From: Nonomuraea spiralis
GTDB lineage: Bacteria; Actinomycetota; Actinomycetes; Streptosporangiales; Streptosporangiaceae
Direction of reading: 5' to 3'
NCBI RefSeq assembly: GCF_014648435.1
Contig: NZ_BMRC01000041.1
Coordinates: 1 to 64,000, forward strand
Length of the DNA: 64,000 nucleotides
Positions 1 to 7,983 of the stretch are shown piece after piece. The translations under genes were made by a program, and so were the position numbers. Within the stretch, counting starts at the first letter, position 1, and every line of letters starts with the position of its first letter. The notes beneath the pieces were generated by a model. That model had not been told where the DNA came from and made no database searches. It saw only the letters and a program-made list of their open reading frames with translations.

Positions 1-222
1 CTCCGGTGTTTCGTTCTTCTTGGTCGTTGAACCAACTACCGGAGACCTCTTCGTTCAACGATCACCGACACGCCTCACACGTGATCTTTCGAAACACGGC
101 CTAGCTGACCGAGATCTGACCGCGGTCTGACTCTTGACTGCCTGCCTCGCTGGTGTTCCCGCCTGAGCCGTACGAATCCAAGGTGGAGGAGAACCGTCAC
201 CGTAAGTGAGGAGTAGAACACG
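1..222. other. Non-coding leader with inverted repeat
   Basis: I see no credible gene here. A 9-bp inverted repeat, TCGTTGAAC at 24-32 and GTTCAACGA at 53-61, sits 160 bp before the first gene, and CTCCGGT at 1-7 can pair with ACCGGAG at 38-44. These could be an operator or the end of an upstream transcript, but the window edge prevents a decision. A purine-rich stretch at about 206-212 (GTGAGGAG) is the ribosome binding site of the next gene. Confidence 0.4.
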
Positions 223-582
223 ATGCAGGCCCGCAACGCGGCCCTCCGCCCCGCCTTCCATCAGCCGGCCGAGGCGTCCGTGTTACCGAGGCGATCGGCG
301 CTGCTCGCTCTTCTCGTGTCGAGCGATGCCGGCCGGACATGGCAGCTGAGCGGCACGCTCGACCTGCCCACCGACCGGTACGACGCCGTTGCACGCCTCT
401 TCCTCATGACCGCGATGAGTACGTCGGCCAACGAGGGCGTCACCCAAGTGGTCTGGCAGGCACAGGTGTGGGCCGTCGACGAGGGCGAAGCGCCGACTGC
501 GGACACACCGCCGGTCGTCTCGCTGCGCAGCGACGGCCAGCTCCCGCAGATGGGCCTCTCGCATCAGCTTCCGTCCCCATGA
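223..582 (+). CDS. Hypothetical protein, 119 aa
   Basis: I do not recognise this gene. It is a soluble protein of 119 aa without a signal peptide or membrane segment. The ATG at 223 is preceded by GAGGAG at a workable distance. The C-terminal third is acidic and Pro-rich (residues about 85-119), while residues 20-80 look like one compact mixed alpha/beta domain. It is followed after 16 bases by another small gene on the same strand, and those two plus the NDPK-like gene read like one transcription unit. Third-position GC is high, in keeping with its neighbours, which supports real coding. Function unknown. Confidence 0.6.
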   Translation: MQARNAALRPAFHQPAEASVLPRRSALLALLVSSDAGRTWQLSGTLDLPTDRYDAVARLFLMTAMSTSANEGVTQVVWQAQVWAVDEGEAPTADTPPVVSLRSDGQLPQMGLSHQLPSP

Positions 583-598
583 CATCCGCTGAGGTTTC

Positions 599-940
599 AT
601 GAACACCGACCCTCCGTCCTTCGCGAGCGGCCTGTCGTTCGTCCCGGACGAACTCGGATGGGCGTGGGCCGCCCACCTGCAACACCACGCGGGTGGCCAA
701 TGGCTCGTACGTTGGGAATCTGGCAGCCAGCGGTTCACCGCCGCATATCTGGGCGAAACGGCCGAGGACGGTGGCTACCGGAAGGCACTTACTCCTCAAG
801 GGCTATGGGAGCGCATCCTCGCGTTCGACCCCCTACATCCTCTTCTGGACCTGGGCAGTGACCATGCCGATGATGCTGGCGCTTGGCAGCTGCGCATCGG
901 CTCAGCGCGGCATACCGATTCCCTGTGGAGGGCCGGATGA
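599..940 (+). CDS. Hypothetical protein, 113 aa
   Basis: A protein of 113 aa with no family I recognise. It is rich in Trp and His (for example WAWAAHLQHH at residues 21-30), has no membrane segment, and ends in a polar tail. Its stop codon overlaps the ATG of the next gene in an ATGA arrangement (937-940), so translation is probably coupled to the NDPK-like protein. Start chosen at ATG 599 because it follows the previous stop by 16 bases and lies behind the purine-rich GCTGAGG. A role linked to the adjacent nucleotide-kinase-like gene is only a guess from position. Confidence 0.6.
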   Translation: MNTDPPSFASGLSFVPDELGWAWAAHLQHHAGGQWLVRWESGSQRFTAAYLGETAEDGGYRKALTPQGLWERILAFDPLHPLLDLGSDHADDAGAWQLRIGSARHTDSLWRAG

Positions 941-1539
941 TGCGGCCATTCGTGACCCGCCTGGAGGACGGCAACCCAGCGTGGCCTGCGTCGGTCGCAG
1001 GTGGAGGCATGGCAGTGCCTACCTTCGATGAGCCGCCAGGTGGTTGGGGCCGCTGGACAGTCGTGATGTGCAAGCCCGACGCGACGGACCGCGGGCTCGT
1101 CAGGCCGATCCTCCAATGGATCGCCGGCACTGTGACTATCGTCCGGACCCGAGAAGTGATCGTCACCGCCCGGCAGATCCTCGCGCACTACGCCGACATG
1201 CTGGAGCTGCGGCATCGCTTCCCGTTCGACGTCCGTGCCGACCTCATCGATCACTACGTCGGCTCCACCGTGACGGTGGCACTCGCCCACGGGGAGACGA
1301 ACGACACCGCCCAGCAGGTACGGGACCTGCTCGGTCACTACGACCCGTCTCGTGCTCCGTCCATCACGATCCGCGGCTTCTACGGCGACGACAGCGCTGA
1401 GAAGGCCGCTGCCGAGGGGCGGCTCATCCGCAACCTCGTCCACTCCAGCGACAATCCCGGCGATGCCGCGGCCGACTTCAAGATCTGGTTCGGCGAGTCG
1501 TACCGGGACGTCCTGCAGCAGGAGGCGCACCCCCGATGA
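937..1539 (+). CDS. Divergent nucleoside-diphosphate kinase-like protein
   Basis: Residues about 40-190 resemble nucleoside-diphosphate kinase (NDPK), which moves a phosphate between nucleoside di- and triphosphates through a phospho-histidine. What I see: WTVVMCKPDAT at 40-50, matching the conserved KPD near the NDPK N-terminus, and NLVHSSDNP near residue 169, matching the family NxxHGSDS box with the histidine kept but the following Gly changed to Ser. At 200 aa it is longer than the usual 140-150 aa, with about 38 extra N-terminal residues. ATG 937 was preferred because GTGGAGGG lies at the right spacing and the start overlaps the previous stop. Its place among small unknown genes instead of housekeeping genes suggests a specialised copy. 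Whether it is active is uncertain. Confidence 0.72.
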   Translation: MMRPFVTRLEDGNPAWPASVAGGGMAVPTFDEPPGGWGRWTVVMCKPDATDRGLVRPILQWIAGTVTIVRTREVIVTARQILAHYADMLELRHRFPFDVRADLIDHYVGSTVTVALAHGETNDTAQQVRDLLGHYDPSRAPSITIRGFYGDDSAEKAAAEGRLIRNLVHSSDNPGDAAADFKIWFGESYRDVLQQEAHPR

Positions 1540-1664
1540 GCCAACCCGCCGCCGGTCCCGCGAAGCTCCGCGTGGTGCCCGCCGCTCAGGAACTGGAAGA
1601 CGTCTCGGGGCGTACTGACCAGATGCTCGGCCGGAGAGCTGGAGCGATGGATGCCGCGCAATGA
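1536..1664 (+). CDS. Possible small protein, 42 aa
   Basis: A 42-aa reading frame starts inside the stop of the NDPK-like gene (ATGA overlap) and has the charged, Ala-rich composition of an alpha-helical peptide. It overlaps the first bases of the next frame (1651). The coupling to the upstream gene is the only real argument for it. No motif or family is recognised, so it may equally be chance. Confidence 0.3.
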   Translation: MSQPAAGPAKLRVVPAAQELEDVSGRTDQMLGRRAGAMDAAQ

Positions 1665-2016
1665 AGCCACGAAGACCGGGAGGGCCTCTGACGGCGTCCC
1701 GACTCGGCCTCCGGTTCTGGACAAGGATGCGTGGCCATGTCCGGGGTTCGCTCCGCACCCACCACGCCTCGCCCACGGCAGGACATCGTTCCTCGACTGG
1801 ACGACAGACAAGCCGGCGCAGTCCCGAACGCTCGACTACACATGCGCATGCCAGCCGATCGTCTACGAGTTAGTGGCGTCCGGGGGCAGCTATCGAATCC
1901 GCCGAACGGAGCGGACGGCACCTCCTCGCGTGACGTACGCCGGCCCATGGCGACGTCAGGCAGCAGATCGCATCTGGGCACAGCTCCTCTCGGGCGAAGT
2001 GAGCTTATGTACCTGA
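1651..2016 (+). CDS. Hypothetical protein, 121 aa
   Basis: The last 75 residues look like a real domain: a CAC motif near residue 65 followed by PIVYELVASGG, an RIRRTE stretch, and a C-terminal helix with W and R residues (PWRRQAADRIWAQLLSGE at about 98-115). I recall similar small proteins beside GntR regulators and in integrative elements of actinomycetes, but their role is unknown. The N-terminal 45 residues are low in information, so the true start may lie downstream of the ATG at 1651, which is preceded by GGAGCG. It ends 83 bases before the GntR gene. Confidence 0.5.
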   Translation: MPRNEATKTGRASDGVPTRPPVLDKDAWPCPGFAPHPPRLAHGRTSFLDWTTDKPAQSRTLDYTCACQPIVYELVASGGSYRIRRTERTAPPRVTYAGPWRRQAADRIWAQLLSGEVSLCT

Positions 2017-2099
2017 CGGCCTCTGTGAAGAGACACGCGAACCCGCTCAGGCCCCGTCGTCCTAGCCTTGAGTCTTGTTGCTGCTCGCAAGGGAGCCCC

Positions 2100-2585
2100 A
2101 TGACGCAAGGCAAAGCTCAGCCCACGTACGCCACCATGGCCGACAACCTCCGCCGCCGGATCACAACGGGGGAGTACCCGCCAGGCGGAATGATCCCGTC
2201 GGAGGCGGCCTTGATGGCCGAGTTCGGCGTGGCTCGCGGCACCGTCCGCCAGGCGCTCGCGGAGCTGGAGCGTGAGGGCCTGGTCGTCAGCCAGATGGGA
2301 CGAGGCCGCAGGGTGCAGGGCCAAGCCGCGCCGGACGTACAGCCGAGCACCCGCTACGAAGACGTGGCGAACCAGCTCCGCGCCGCCATCAAGGCCGGCG
2401 AGTTTGCCCCGGACGTCCGCCTGCCTGGCGAACCTGTCCTGGCGGCAAGGTTCGGCACCGCACGCATCACGGTACGCAAGGCCCTGGAACTGCTTCAGCA
2501 GGAGGGCCTGATCGTCGTCATCCCCAGCAAGGGCCGGTTCGTGGCCACCAAGCCACCACCTTCAGACAGGAACAGCGAGGGCTAG
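2100..2585 (+). CDS. GntR-family regulator with two winged-helix domains
   Basis: A 161-aa protein made of two tandem GntR-type winged-helix DNA-binding domains, at residues about 9-75 and 83-150. Both carry the family signature of a helix, then LPSE-like (MIPSEAALMAEFGVARGTVR in the first, RLPGEPVLAARFGTARITVR in the second), then a wing. There is no effector domain of the FadR or UTRA type, so it may act as a constitutive binder or respond through partners. Such stand-alone GntR proteins (KorSA type) repress transfer genes in actinomycete integrative elements, and this one lies 5 kb from such an element. ATG 2100 follows GGGAGCCCC. It is followed after 3 bases by the APH-fold gene, probably in one operon. 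Confidence 0.85.
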   Translation: MTQGKAQPTYATMADNLRRRITTGEYPPGGMIPSEAALMAEFGVARGTVRQALAELEREGLVVSQMGRGRRVQGQAAPDVQPSTRYEDVANQLRAAIKAGEFAPDVRLPGEPVLAARFGTARITVRKALELLQQEGLIVVIPSKGRFVATKPPPSDRNSEG

Positions 2586-2588
2586 TTC

Positions 2589-3503
2589 ATGACGGAGTCC
2601 CACACCGCACGAGGCTTCTCTCTGCAGGACGCACAAATGGCGCTGATGGCGGCCTGCCATGACGTCGGACTGGACAGCCGGGACGCGGTTCCTCTGCGAG
2701 TGGGGGAGAACATCCTGTTCCGCCTCGCATCCGCTCCGGTGGTGGTGAGAATCGCTCGCAGCGTGGATCTCCTGAGTGACGTCCGAAAGGAGGTCGCGAT
2801 CGCGCGCTGGCTGGAAGCGGTCGACTTCCCGGGCGTGAAGCTCCTCTCTGACCATCCCCAGGCACTCATCGAAGAGGGGCGCGTGGTCACGTTCTGGCAG
2901 CACGTGGACAGTGACGGCCCATCGCCGGGCTTCAGGGACTTGGCAGTGATGCTGAAGGAACTGCACGCGCTGCCCAAACCGGTGGACCTGGTCTTGCCGC
3001 TGTTCGACCCGTTGGGCCGAGTAGAGGACCGCTTGGACTGCGCCCAGAGCATTTCAGAAGGCGACATCGAGTTCCTGCGTCGACGCGTCAAGGAGCTCTA
3101 CGCCGAATACAACGCCCTGGAATTCGCGCTACCCGCCGGCCACATTCACGGCGACGCCCACAAGGGCAACCTGCTGCGCCGCACGGATGGGAACGTGATT
3201 CTTCTCGACTTCGAGCGATTCGCGTTCGGTCCACGCGAGTGGGATCTCAGTACGGCCATCGGGGTTCCCTTCCAGGGCTTTCGATGGCTCGACGACGAGG
3301 AGTACGCACAGGCTGTGGATGCCTACGGCTTCGGCATAGCGGAGTGGCCGGGACTGCATACACTGCGTCGAATTCGCGAGATCACCATGACCACCTGGCT
3401 CATGCAGAACGTGGAACATGGTCAGGATGTTCGCGCTGAATTCGACCGCCGCATCGCATCTCTACGCCATGAAGTTCTGCCGCGTGCCTGGCGGCCCTTC
3501 TGA
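2589..3503 (+). CDS. Aminoglycoside phosphotransferase-fold kinase (APH family)
   Basis: A 304-aa protein of the APH/choline-kinase fold, which transfers the ATP gamma-phosphate to a small-molecule hydroxyl. The catalytic loop is clear: HIHGDAHKGN at about 183-192 (Brenner motif HxDxxxxN) followed by the metal-binding LLDFERF at about 203-209. The N-terminal lobe (about residues 25-110) contains the usual beta strands. The substrate cannot be told from sequence: these families include antibiotic kinases but also sugar, amine and homoserine kinases. It starts 3 bases after the GntR gene behind GCGAGGG, so the regulator probably controls it. It ends 31 bases from the convergent HEAT-repeat gene. 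Confidence 0.85.
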   Translation: MTESHTARGFSLQDAQMALMAACHDVGLDSRDAVPLRVGENILFRLASAPVVVRIARSVDLLSDVRKEVAIARWLEAVDFPGVKLLSDHPQALIEEGRVVTFWQHVDSDGPSPGFRDLAVMLKELHALPKPVDLVLPLFDPLGRVEDRLDCAQSISEGDIEFLRRRVKELYAEYNALEFALPAGHIHGDAHKGNLLRRTDGNVILLDFERFAFGPREWDLSTAIGVPFQGFRWLDDEEYAQAVDAYGFGIAEWPGLHTLRRIREITMTTWLMQNVEHGQDVRAEFDRRIASLRHEVLPRAWRPF

Positions 3504-3534
3504 GGCCTGTTATCCGCCGGCCTGGCACGATCAA

Positions 3535-5532
3535 CTAGGGGTTGCTCTGGTTGATGGAAGCCAGCGCGGACCGGGCGGTCTGTTGGTAGTGCTCGTCGGC
3601 CCAAACGTCGCAGTCCGTCACGCGAGCCCGGCCGTATGCGATGGTCTCCAGTGCCGGTACGGCCGCTTCTGCCGCTGAGCCGATCCTGCCCAGCGCCTCG
3701 ACAGCGAGGAGTTCAGAGGGAACCCATCGATGTCCCAGATCCGACAGTGGCCTGGCGGTGATGGCCTCCAACAGCGGCGTGACGAGCCCTTCGCTGTCGC
3801 CGGTGATCGCGAAGAGAGCTCGGGCGATCGCGACTCGGTCGTACAGGTGGCCATGCTCGGCATCGTAGAAGTGTCGGCGCAGCACTGGCGCGGCGATGGT
3901 GGCGGCGGGACCGAACTGTTCGAGCATGGGGGCGACATCACGAGCGGCATGGCCGCCGTATCGTTCGAGGTGTTCGGTCAGCAGTGCCGGGGCCTGTCCA
4001 GGGTCGCCGGTGATTCTCCACAGTGCCCAGGCCGCCTCGTGCTGGTCACGCTCGTCGTCGAGCAGAGCACGTATCTGAGGTTCGACGTCGGCGGCGGCCG
4101 GGCCCATTGCGCCGAACAGCGGCAGCACAACGGAGAGGTACATCGGTGCCAAGCGGGCGGTGATCGCCGGTGCCAAGGGCGCTGCTGCCGCTCCCCACGA
4201 GATCAGCGCGTCGCAGCAGTCGACGTATTGCATGGTGCCGTTTGTGTCCGAAGGACCGAGATAGTGTTTCAATGCCGGGATCAGCGCATCCGCTTGCACC
4301 ACCAGGGCTGGGATCATGTCTCGGACGTTGAGGTGTTTGACGTGGCCGTGCTGGTCCTGGAAGGCGGCGATAAGCCAGGGGATGCAGCGGCCATCGCCGA
4401 GCATGGCCAGCCCTTCTACGGCAGGAGCGACTGCTTCCGGCCACGGTTCGGCGGGTTCTCCCGTGAGCATCGCTGCCAGCACGTCCGCGTACGCCGCGGC
4501 GGCTTGGCCGGAGCCGGCGATCAGCTGAACTGCATATCTCAGGGCGTCCTGTTGGCTGTTCTTGGGCCGTGATACGGACACCAGATCACGCGCCAGGTCG
4601 GCAAGCAGCGGAAGCAACTCTGCCGGCGCGGCGCGCCAGTGCCAGATCGCCTCCCGGGCACTGTGCAGACCTCGGTCGACCGCTTGGTGTCCGGGACGGA
4701 GCAGCAGATCGCGGGTCACTTCCCGCTGCCAATGTTCCGCCCCTATTAGCGCCGTATTGAGGGGCGTGATTCCGAGGCCGTGCCATACGAAGCGCTCCAG
4801 CACCGAACCGGCGTCAGCGTGTACGTCGGCCATTAATTTGATCAGCGCGTCGTCGTCCGGTTCCGCTGTGGGATCCGACAGGGCGAGCCCCGCCGCGGCG
4901 GTGGCTCGCAGGTCGCGATGCACAGAGGGGTCGCTGAGCAGGCTGTTGAACCACGCTGCGTGATCGGCCGCCGCCAGCCATGCCACAGCCAGTACGCAAG
5001 CAGCCGCTCCGGTGTCACCCGGCCGCCTCGCCGCCTTCTCGGCCCGCGCGCGCAACGCAGGAACACTCTGCGGCATGGCCTTCGGCAGGCAGGCCAGCAG
5101 ACGTGCCACTTTCGCCACGACGTTCGGAGAGACATCGTTCAGCAACCGCACGAGCGTGTCGACGTGCTCGACCATGGCATTCCGGGCGAGAGCCGCGTGG
5201 TCAGGCTCGGGACCGGCGGCGGGATCCCGGAACACGTTGCGATGGGGCTGAGCTTTCGCCATGGCGGTCATCAGGTCCACGATCAGCCCACGGTGAGGCT
5301 GCCGCGCAACCCTGACCGACTCCATCAGGTACGGCACCAGGTAGGGAGCCGCGGCGTACACCTCCTGGCACGCGATGTCGTGGAACAAGCCATTCCACAG
5401 CCGTCCTACCGGCGACCCCTCCCGCATACCCGAAGGTGCCGCCGCGATCTCCCTCAGGAGCTCGGGCACCGCATCCGGGCCATCGGGCCAGTAGCCCAGT
5501 CGCGCCCACGGCACTTCGTCCACAGCCTCCAA
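3535..5532 (-). CDS. HEAT-repeat protein, 665 aa
   Basis: A 665-aa soluble protein built largely of HEAT/armadillo-like helical repeats: paired helices with recurring AVPAL, AAPLAPAI and ALERIG-type segments throughout, most clearly from residue 130 to the end. Such scaffolds bind proteins or nucleic acids; no catalytic motif is visible. The start is taken as TTG at 5532 because GGAGAGGTGG precedes it and the N-terminal helix begins there. A GTG 12 bases downstream is an alternative. It is transcribed toward the APH-fold gene, and a 300-base gap separates it from the upstream regulator. Actinomycete genomes carry many similar HEAT proteins of unknown function. Confidence 0.75.
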   Translation of the reverse strand: MEAVDEVPWARLGYWPDGPDAVPELLREIAAAPSGMREGSPVGRLWNGLFHDIACQEVYAAAPYLVPYLMESVRVARQPHRGLIVDLMTAMAKAQPHRNVFRDPAAGPEPDHAALARNAMVEHVDTLVRLLNDVSPNVVAKVARLLACLPKAMPQSVPALRARAEKAARRPGDTGAAACVLAVAWLAAADHAAWFNSLLSDPSVHRDLRATAAAGLALSDPTAEPDDDALIKLMADVHADAGSVLERFVWHGLGITPLNTALIGAEHWQREVTRDLLLRPGHQAVDRGLHSAREAIWHWRAAPAELLPLLADLARDLVSVSRPKNSQQDALRYAVQLIAGSGQAAAAYADVLAAMLTGEPAEPWPEAVAPAVEGLAMLGDGRCIPWLIAAFQDQHGHVKHLNVRDMIPALVVQADALIPALKHYLGPSDTNGTMQYVDCCDALISWGAAAAPLAPAITARLAPMYLSVVLPLFGAMGPAAADVEPQIRALLDDERDQHEAAWALWRITGDPGQAPALLTEHLERYGGHAARDVAPMLEQFGPAATIAAPVLRRHFYDAEHGHLYDRVAIARALFAITGDSEGLVTPLLEAITARPLSDLGHRWVPSELLAVEALGRIGSAAEAAVPALETIAYGRARVTDCDVWADEHYQQTARSALASINQSNP

Positions 5533-5832
5533 CGCCGCACCACCTCTCCAGACGCAAGAACCGCAACGGCAACGCCGTCAGTAGCCGAGGCCGTTCAGAG
5601 CAAGCGACCTCTCCTGACGCACGGACCACACCTGTGCATCTTCCAGATCAACGCCCAACACCGGATCACCGGATTCGCTGCCGCAGCATCTCAGAGGGCG
5701 ACGACATTTCGGTAAGACCCTGCAGTGCCGCCCCGATGGGTTGCCGCGTTCTGGCTCGGTGAGGACAGCACGTCCATCCACAATCGCGCCCCGGAGTACT
5801 CCACCAGCCGCCGGAGCGATTCCGTTTGACGG
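5533..5832. other. Intergenic gap, no supported gene
   Basis: Three hundred bases between two minus-strand genes. Short frames exist on both strands, but none has a convincing ribosome binding site or a recognisable product. It should hold the promoter of the HEAT-repeat gene and the 3' end of the regulator transcript. I see no strong hairpin terminator. Confidence 0.4.
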
Positions 5833-7218
5833 CTAGCTCGTGACGAGAGTCTCGCAACGTGCTTGGACGAGTCGCGTCTCGGCGAAGGTCTTGAAGTCCC
5901 GTACGAGTGGATCGTCCTGGTAGCGCGCGAGCTTGTTCATGAACTCCCTGACGTACCGCCGCGTTCGAGTCGATCGGAGATCCGCCACTGTGGCTACCAC
6001 CTCGCGGGCGATCGCGATGCCCTGCTCCAGGTCTCCGGCGGCGACATGGCTCGTGGCGAGAATGGTCCGCACGAAGGAGAGGCTTCGCACGTAGAGGGTT
6101 TCCGAGAGTTCCACACTCTCCAGTACGCGGTCTCGGGCCTGGTGGTGATGCCCGAGGTCACGGAAGCAGTGGGCGAACTCGGCCGCCAGCTCGGCCTCGT
6201 CGAAGTACTTGAGCCAGACCGGGTCGTCCTCGGGATTCCGGCGCTCGAACCATCGCTCAGCCTCGCCCAGTGCGCGGCTGCAGCCGGACTCGTCGCCCTG
6301 GGACGCGAGTGCGCGAGCCTCCATCGCGTTGAACAGGGCCATGGCCGTCGGAGTGGACGCGCCTTCGGCGCCCATGCGGGCGGACCTGGCGAGGTTCGCG
6401 GCCATGCCGTAGTGGCCGAGGTAGTTGGCCTGGTGGCTCATCCCGGCCAGGATGCGGCCGCCGAGCATCCGGTCGCCTGCCTCGCGGGCCAGCGTGAGCG
6501 CCTTGGTCATGTACTGCTGGGCCAGGCCGTGCAGCCCTGTGTCGTAGGCCATCCAGGCGGCCAGTCGCAGCATGGCCGCCGTCTCCGAGAGGAACTGCCT
6601 GCCGAGCGTCGTGTCCGGGCGTACGTGCTTGAGCAGCGGCTCGATCTCCATGGCGATGTACTGGACGACCGTGGAGCGGGCGTGTCCGCCGCCGAACCGA
6701 TAGTCGAGCTTGGCGAACAGGGCGGTCGTCTCTCGGACGGCCTCGACGCAGCCCGCAGTGATCAGGCGGCCTTCGGCGCACGACCGTACCGAGCCTTCAG
6801 GCGTCACCAGCCACGTGACCATGGAGTCGTTCCAGGTGTTTGGGGACACCTCGCTCTCCACCACGCGGGGATTCGACGACAGATCTCCTGAGATCAGGAC
6901 CGTCACATCGTCAGCGAAGCCGCCGGCCTGCTGCTGGGAGGGGACGACGAAGGGCGTCGCCTCGGCGTACATCATGCCGATGTCGCGGACGCTCACTCGC
7001 TCGCCCAGCTTGCGGCCGAGGGCCTCGGCGATGAAGTGCGGCGTCAGTCCGCGGGGGTGCATTCCGTCCAGCCAGCGTTTCACCGACACGTGATCGCAGC
7101 GGATGTCGGCGCCGTGAGTCGCGGCCACGTCCTGCACCCGTCGTGCCAGGGCCTTGTTCGAGCAAGCGGCTCTCGCCATGACCGCCGCGAGCTGGTGATT
7201 CGGCTCTCGGAGCTTCAT
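5833..7218 (-). CDS. XRE-like transcriptional regulator with TPR-type C-terminus
   Basis: A 461-aa protein with an N-terminal helix-turn-helix region at about residues 15-75 (NKALARRVQDVA, then SVKRWLDGMHPRGLTP, the latter typical of the recognition helix in these actinomycete regulators). The remainder is all alpha-helical, probably tetratricopeptide-like (residues about 150-450). Proteins of this plan act as regulators beside actinomycete integrative elements and in development. The ATG at 7218 is preferred to an upstream in-frame start because GACGGGAGTGCC lies directly before it. It is divergent from the AICE operon, and the shared 290-base control region contains three phased TGCACC sites that it may bind. 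The helical part may sense a peptide or protein, by analogy with other TPR regulators; nothing in the sequence proves that. Confidence 0.8.
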   Translation of the reverse strand: MKLREPNHQLAAVMARAACSNKALARRVQDVAATHGADIRCDHVSVKRWLDGMHPRGLTPHFIAEALGRKLGERVSVRDIGMMYAEATPFVVPSQQQAGGFADDVTVLISGDLSSNPRVVESEVSPNTWNDSMVTWLVTPEGSVRSCAEGRLITAGCVEAVRETTALFAKLDYRFGGGHARSTVVQYIAMEIEPLLKHVRPDTTLGRQFLSETAAMLRLAAWMAYDTGLHGLAQQYMTKALTLAREAGDRMLGGRILAGMSHQANYLGHYGMAANLARSARMGAEGASTPTAMALFNAMEARALASQGDESGCSRALGEAERWFERRNPEDDPVWLKYFDEAELAAEFAHCFRDLGHHHQARDRVLESVELSETLYVRSLSFVRTILATSHVAAGDLEQGIAIAREVVATVADLRSTRTRRYVREFMNKLARYQDDPLVRDFKTFAETRLVQARCETLVTS

Positions 7219-7275
7219 GGCACTCCCGTCGCGCAACGGCTTCACAACCCTGGGTGATCATAATGTCGCAGACAG

Positions 7276-7326
7276 TTTGCACCCCCTCCGGGTCGCAGTG
7301 CACCCCCCTTCGCTCAATTGCACCGT
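7276..7326. promoter_or_regulatory. Three phased TGCACC sites upstream of the XRE regulator
   Basis: TGCACC occurs at 7278, 7299 and 7319, spaced 21 and 20 bases apart, so all three lie on one face of the helix. They sit about 60-100 bases upstream of the XRE-like gene. Tandem phased repeats of this kind are typical operator arrays. Autoregulation by the adjacent regulator is an inference. Confidence 0.45.
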
Positions 7327-7381
7327 CTTTTGAACGCTGCCGTACCCCCTGACCTGCGCGGTTTTCTGGTGCCACGAACAC

Positions 7382-7456
7382 GGCGGGTCCCGAAAGGACC
7401 TTGACGGACCCGCCAAGCCTGTTCTATACCTGTACAGGACGGCTTCTCTCATGAGA
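7382..7456 (+). promoter_or_regulatory. Probable AICE operon promoter with operator palindromes
   Basis: A sigma-70-like promoter is readable: TTGACG at 7401-7406, 18 bases, then TATACC at 7425-7430. The -35 box overlaps one arm of a 9-bp inverted repeat (GGCGGGTCC 7382-7390, GGACCCGCC 7406-7414). The -10 box abuts a perfect 10-bp palindrome, CCTGTACAGG (7429-7438), and a 12-bp palindrome, CTCTCATGAGAG, follows at 7445-7456. The arrangement fits a repressed promoter for the genes starting at 7511. Confidence 0.55.
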
Positions 7457-7510
7457 GGGGCTGCCACCAGGAGAAACAGGCTTCGCGACGACCAGAAGGG
7501 ACACCGCTCG

Positions 7511-7678
7511 ATGCCTGCTCTCCGACCCCGCCGTTTCCTGCCCACGGTGCTGATGATCGTCACGGCCTTCTTCGTGGTCACTCAGCCGCACAAGGCCGCG
7601 GCCGCCGTCAACACCGCCATGGACGCCGTACAGAAGATCGCCCAAGCCCTGACCGTCTTCAGCGACGGACTCGGCTGA
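7511..7678 (+). CDS. Small membrane or exported protein, 55 aa
   Basis: A 55-aa protein: basic N-terminus (MPALRPRR), a hydrophobic segment at about residues 10-22 (LPTVLMIVTAFFVV), then a short amphipathic tail. It may be a membrane anchor or a secreted peptide; a possible signal-peptidase site follows HKAAAA. ATG 7511 was chosen because AAGGGAC precedes it; an earlier in-frame ATG at 7451 overlaps the promoter palindromes. It is the first gene of the AICE operon, downstream of the TTGACG/TATACC promoter. Similar tiny hydrophobic proteins open the transfer region of other actinomycete elements, without known function. Confidence 0.6.
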   Translation: MPALRPRRFLPTVLMIVTAFFVVTQPHKAAAAVNTAMDAVQKIAQALTVFSDGLG

Positions 7679-7697
7679 ACCACACCAAACGGAAGAA

Positions 7698-7742
7698 GCC
7701 GGGGCGCGGCCCAAAGTCGCCAAACCTGATCCGCGCCCCGGC
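7698..7742 (+). repeat. Intercistronic hairpin A (12-bp GC stem)
   Basis: GCCGGGGCGCGG at 7698-7709 pairs perfectly with CCGCGCCCCGGC at 7731-7742 around a 21-base loop containing CGCCAAACC. It lies between two genes and is the first of four related hairpins in this element (the others at 9853, 12536 and 15034). It lacks a T-run, so it may be an attenuator, an RNA-stability element or a partial terminator. Confidence 0.7.
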
Positions 7743-7767
7743 ACCCCTTAGAAGAGGTGTCTCAACT

Positions 7768-7983
7768 ATGACCCACGGGTCCAGCAACACACAGCCCACG
7801 TCCGACATCGGCCTGCCCATGCGGGCCGTGACCTGGTCCGCCATCCAATGGACCTGCCTCGTCTGCGGTGGCGCCGAGGAGATCGACCCGGCCGAGGAGG
7901 CGCCCACTCCGCCGATCTGCCCGTCCTGCCACCAGCTCGCCGTCGCCGAGGCCCTCGCCACCCTGCTGGGGGTGCGCCGATGA
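7768..7983 (+). CDS. Small zinc-ribbon protein, 71 aa
   Basis: A 71-aa protein with two CxxC knuckles, CLVC at about residues 29-32 and CPSC at about 52-55, separated by an acidic linker: the pattern of a small zinc ribbon. It probably binds one zinc ion and may contact nucleic acid or protein. ATG 7768 follows GAAGAGGTG. Its stop overlaps the ATG of the Wbl gene (ATGA at 7980-7983), so the two are translationally coupled. It is one of four tiny Cys-rich proteins in this operon. Confidence 0.65.
   Translation: MTHGSSNTQPTSDIGLPMRAVTWSAIQWTCLVCGGAEEIDPAEEAPTPPICPSCHQLAVAEALATLLGVRR

Noticed and set aside
796..1776. 326-codon minus-strand frame over the NDPK-like gene
   Set aside because: Composition is typical of an antisense shadow; the plus strand has family motifs and coupled starts.
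3730..4572. 280-codon plus-strand frame over the HEAT-repeat gene
   Set aside because: It is a Gly/Arg-rich shadow; the minus-strand product shows regular helical repeats and a plausible start.
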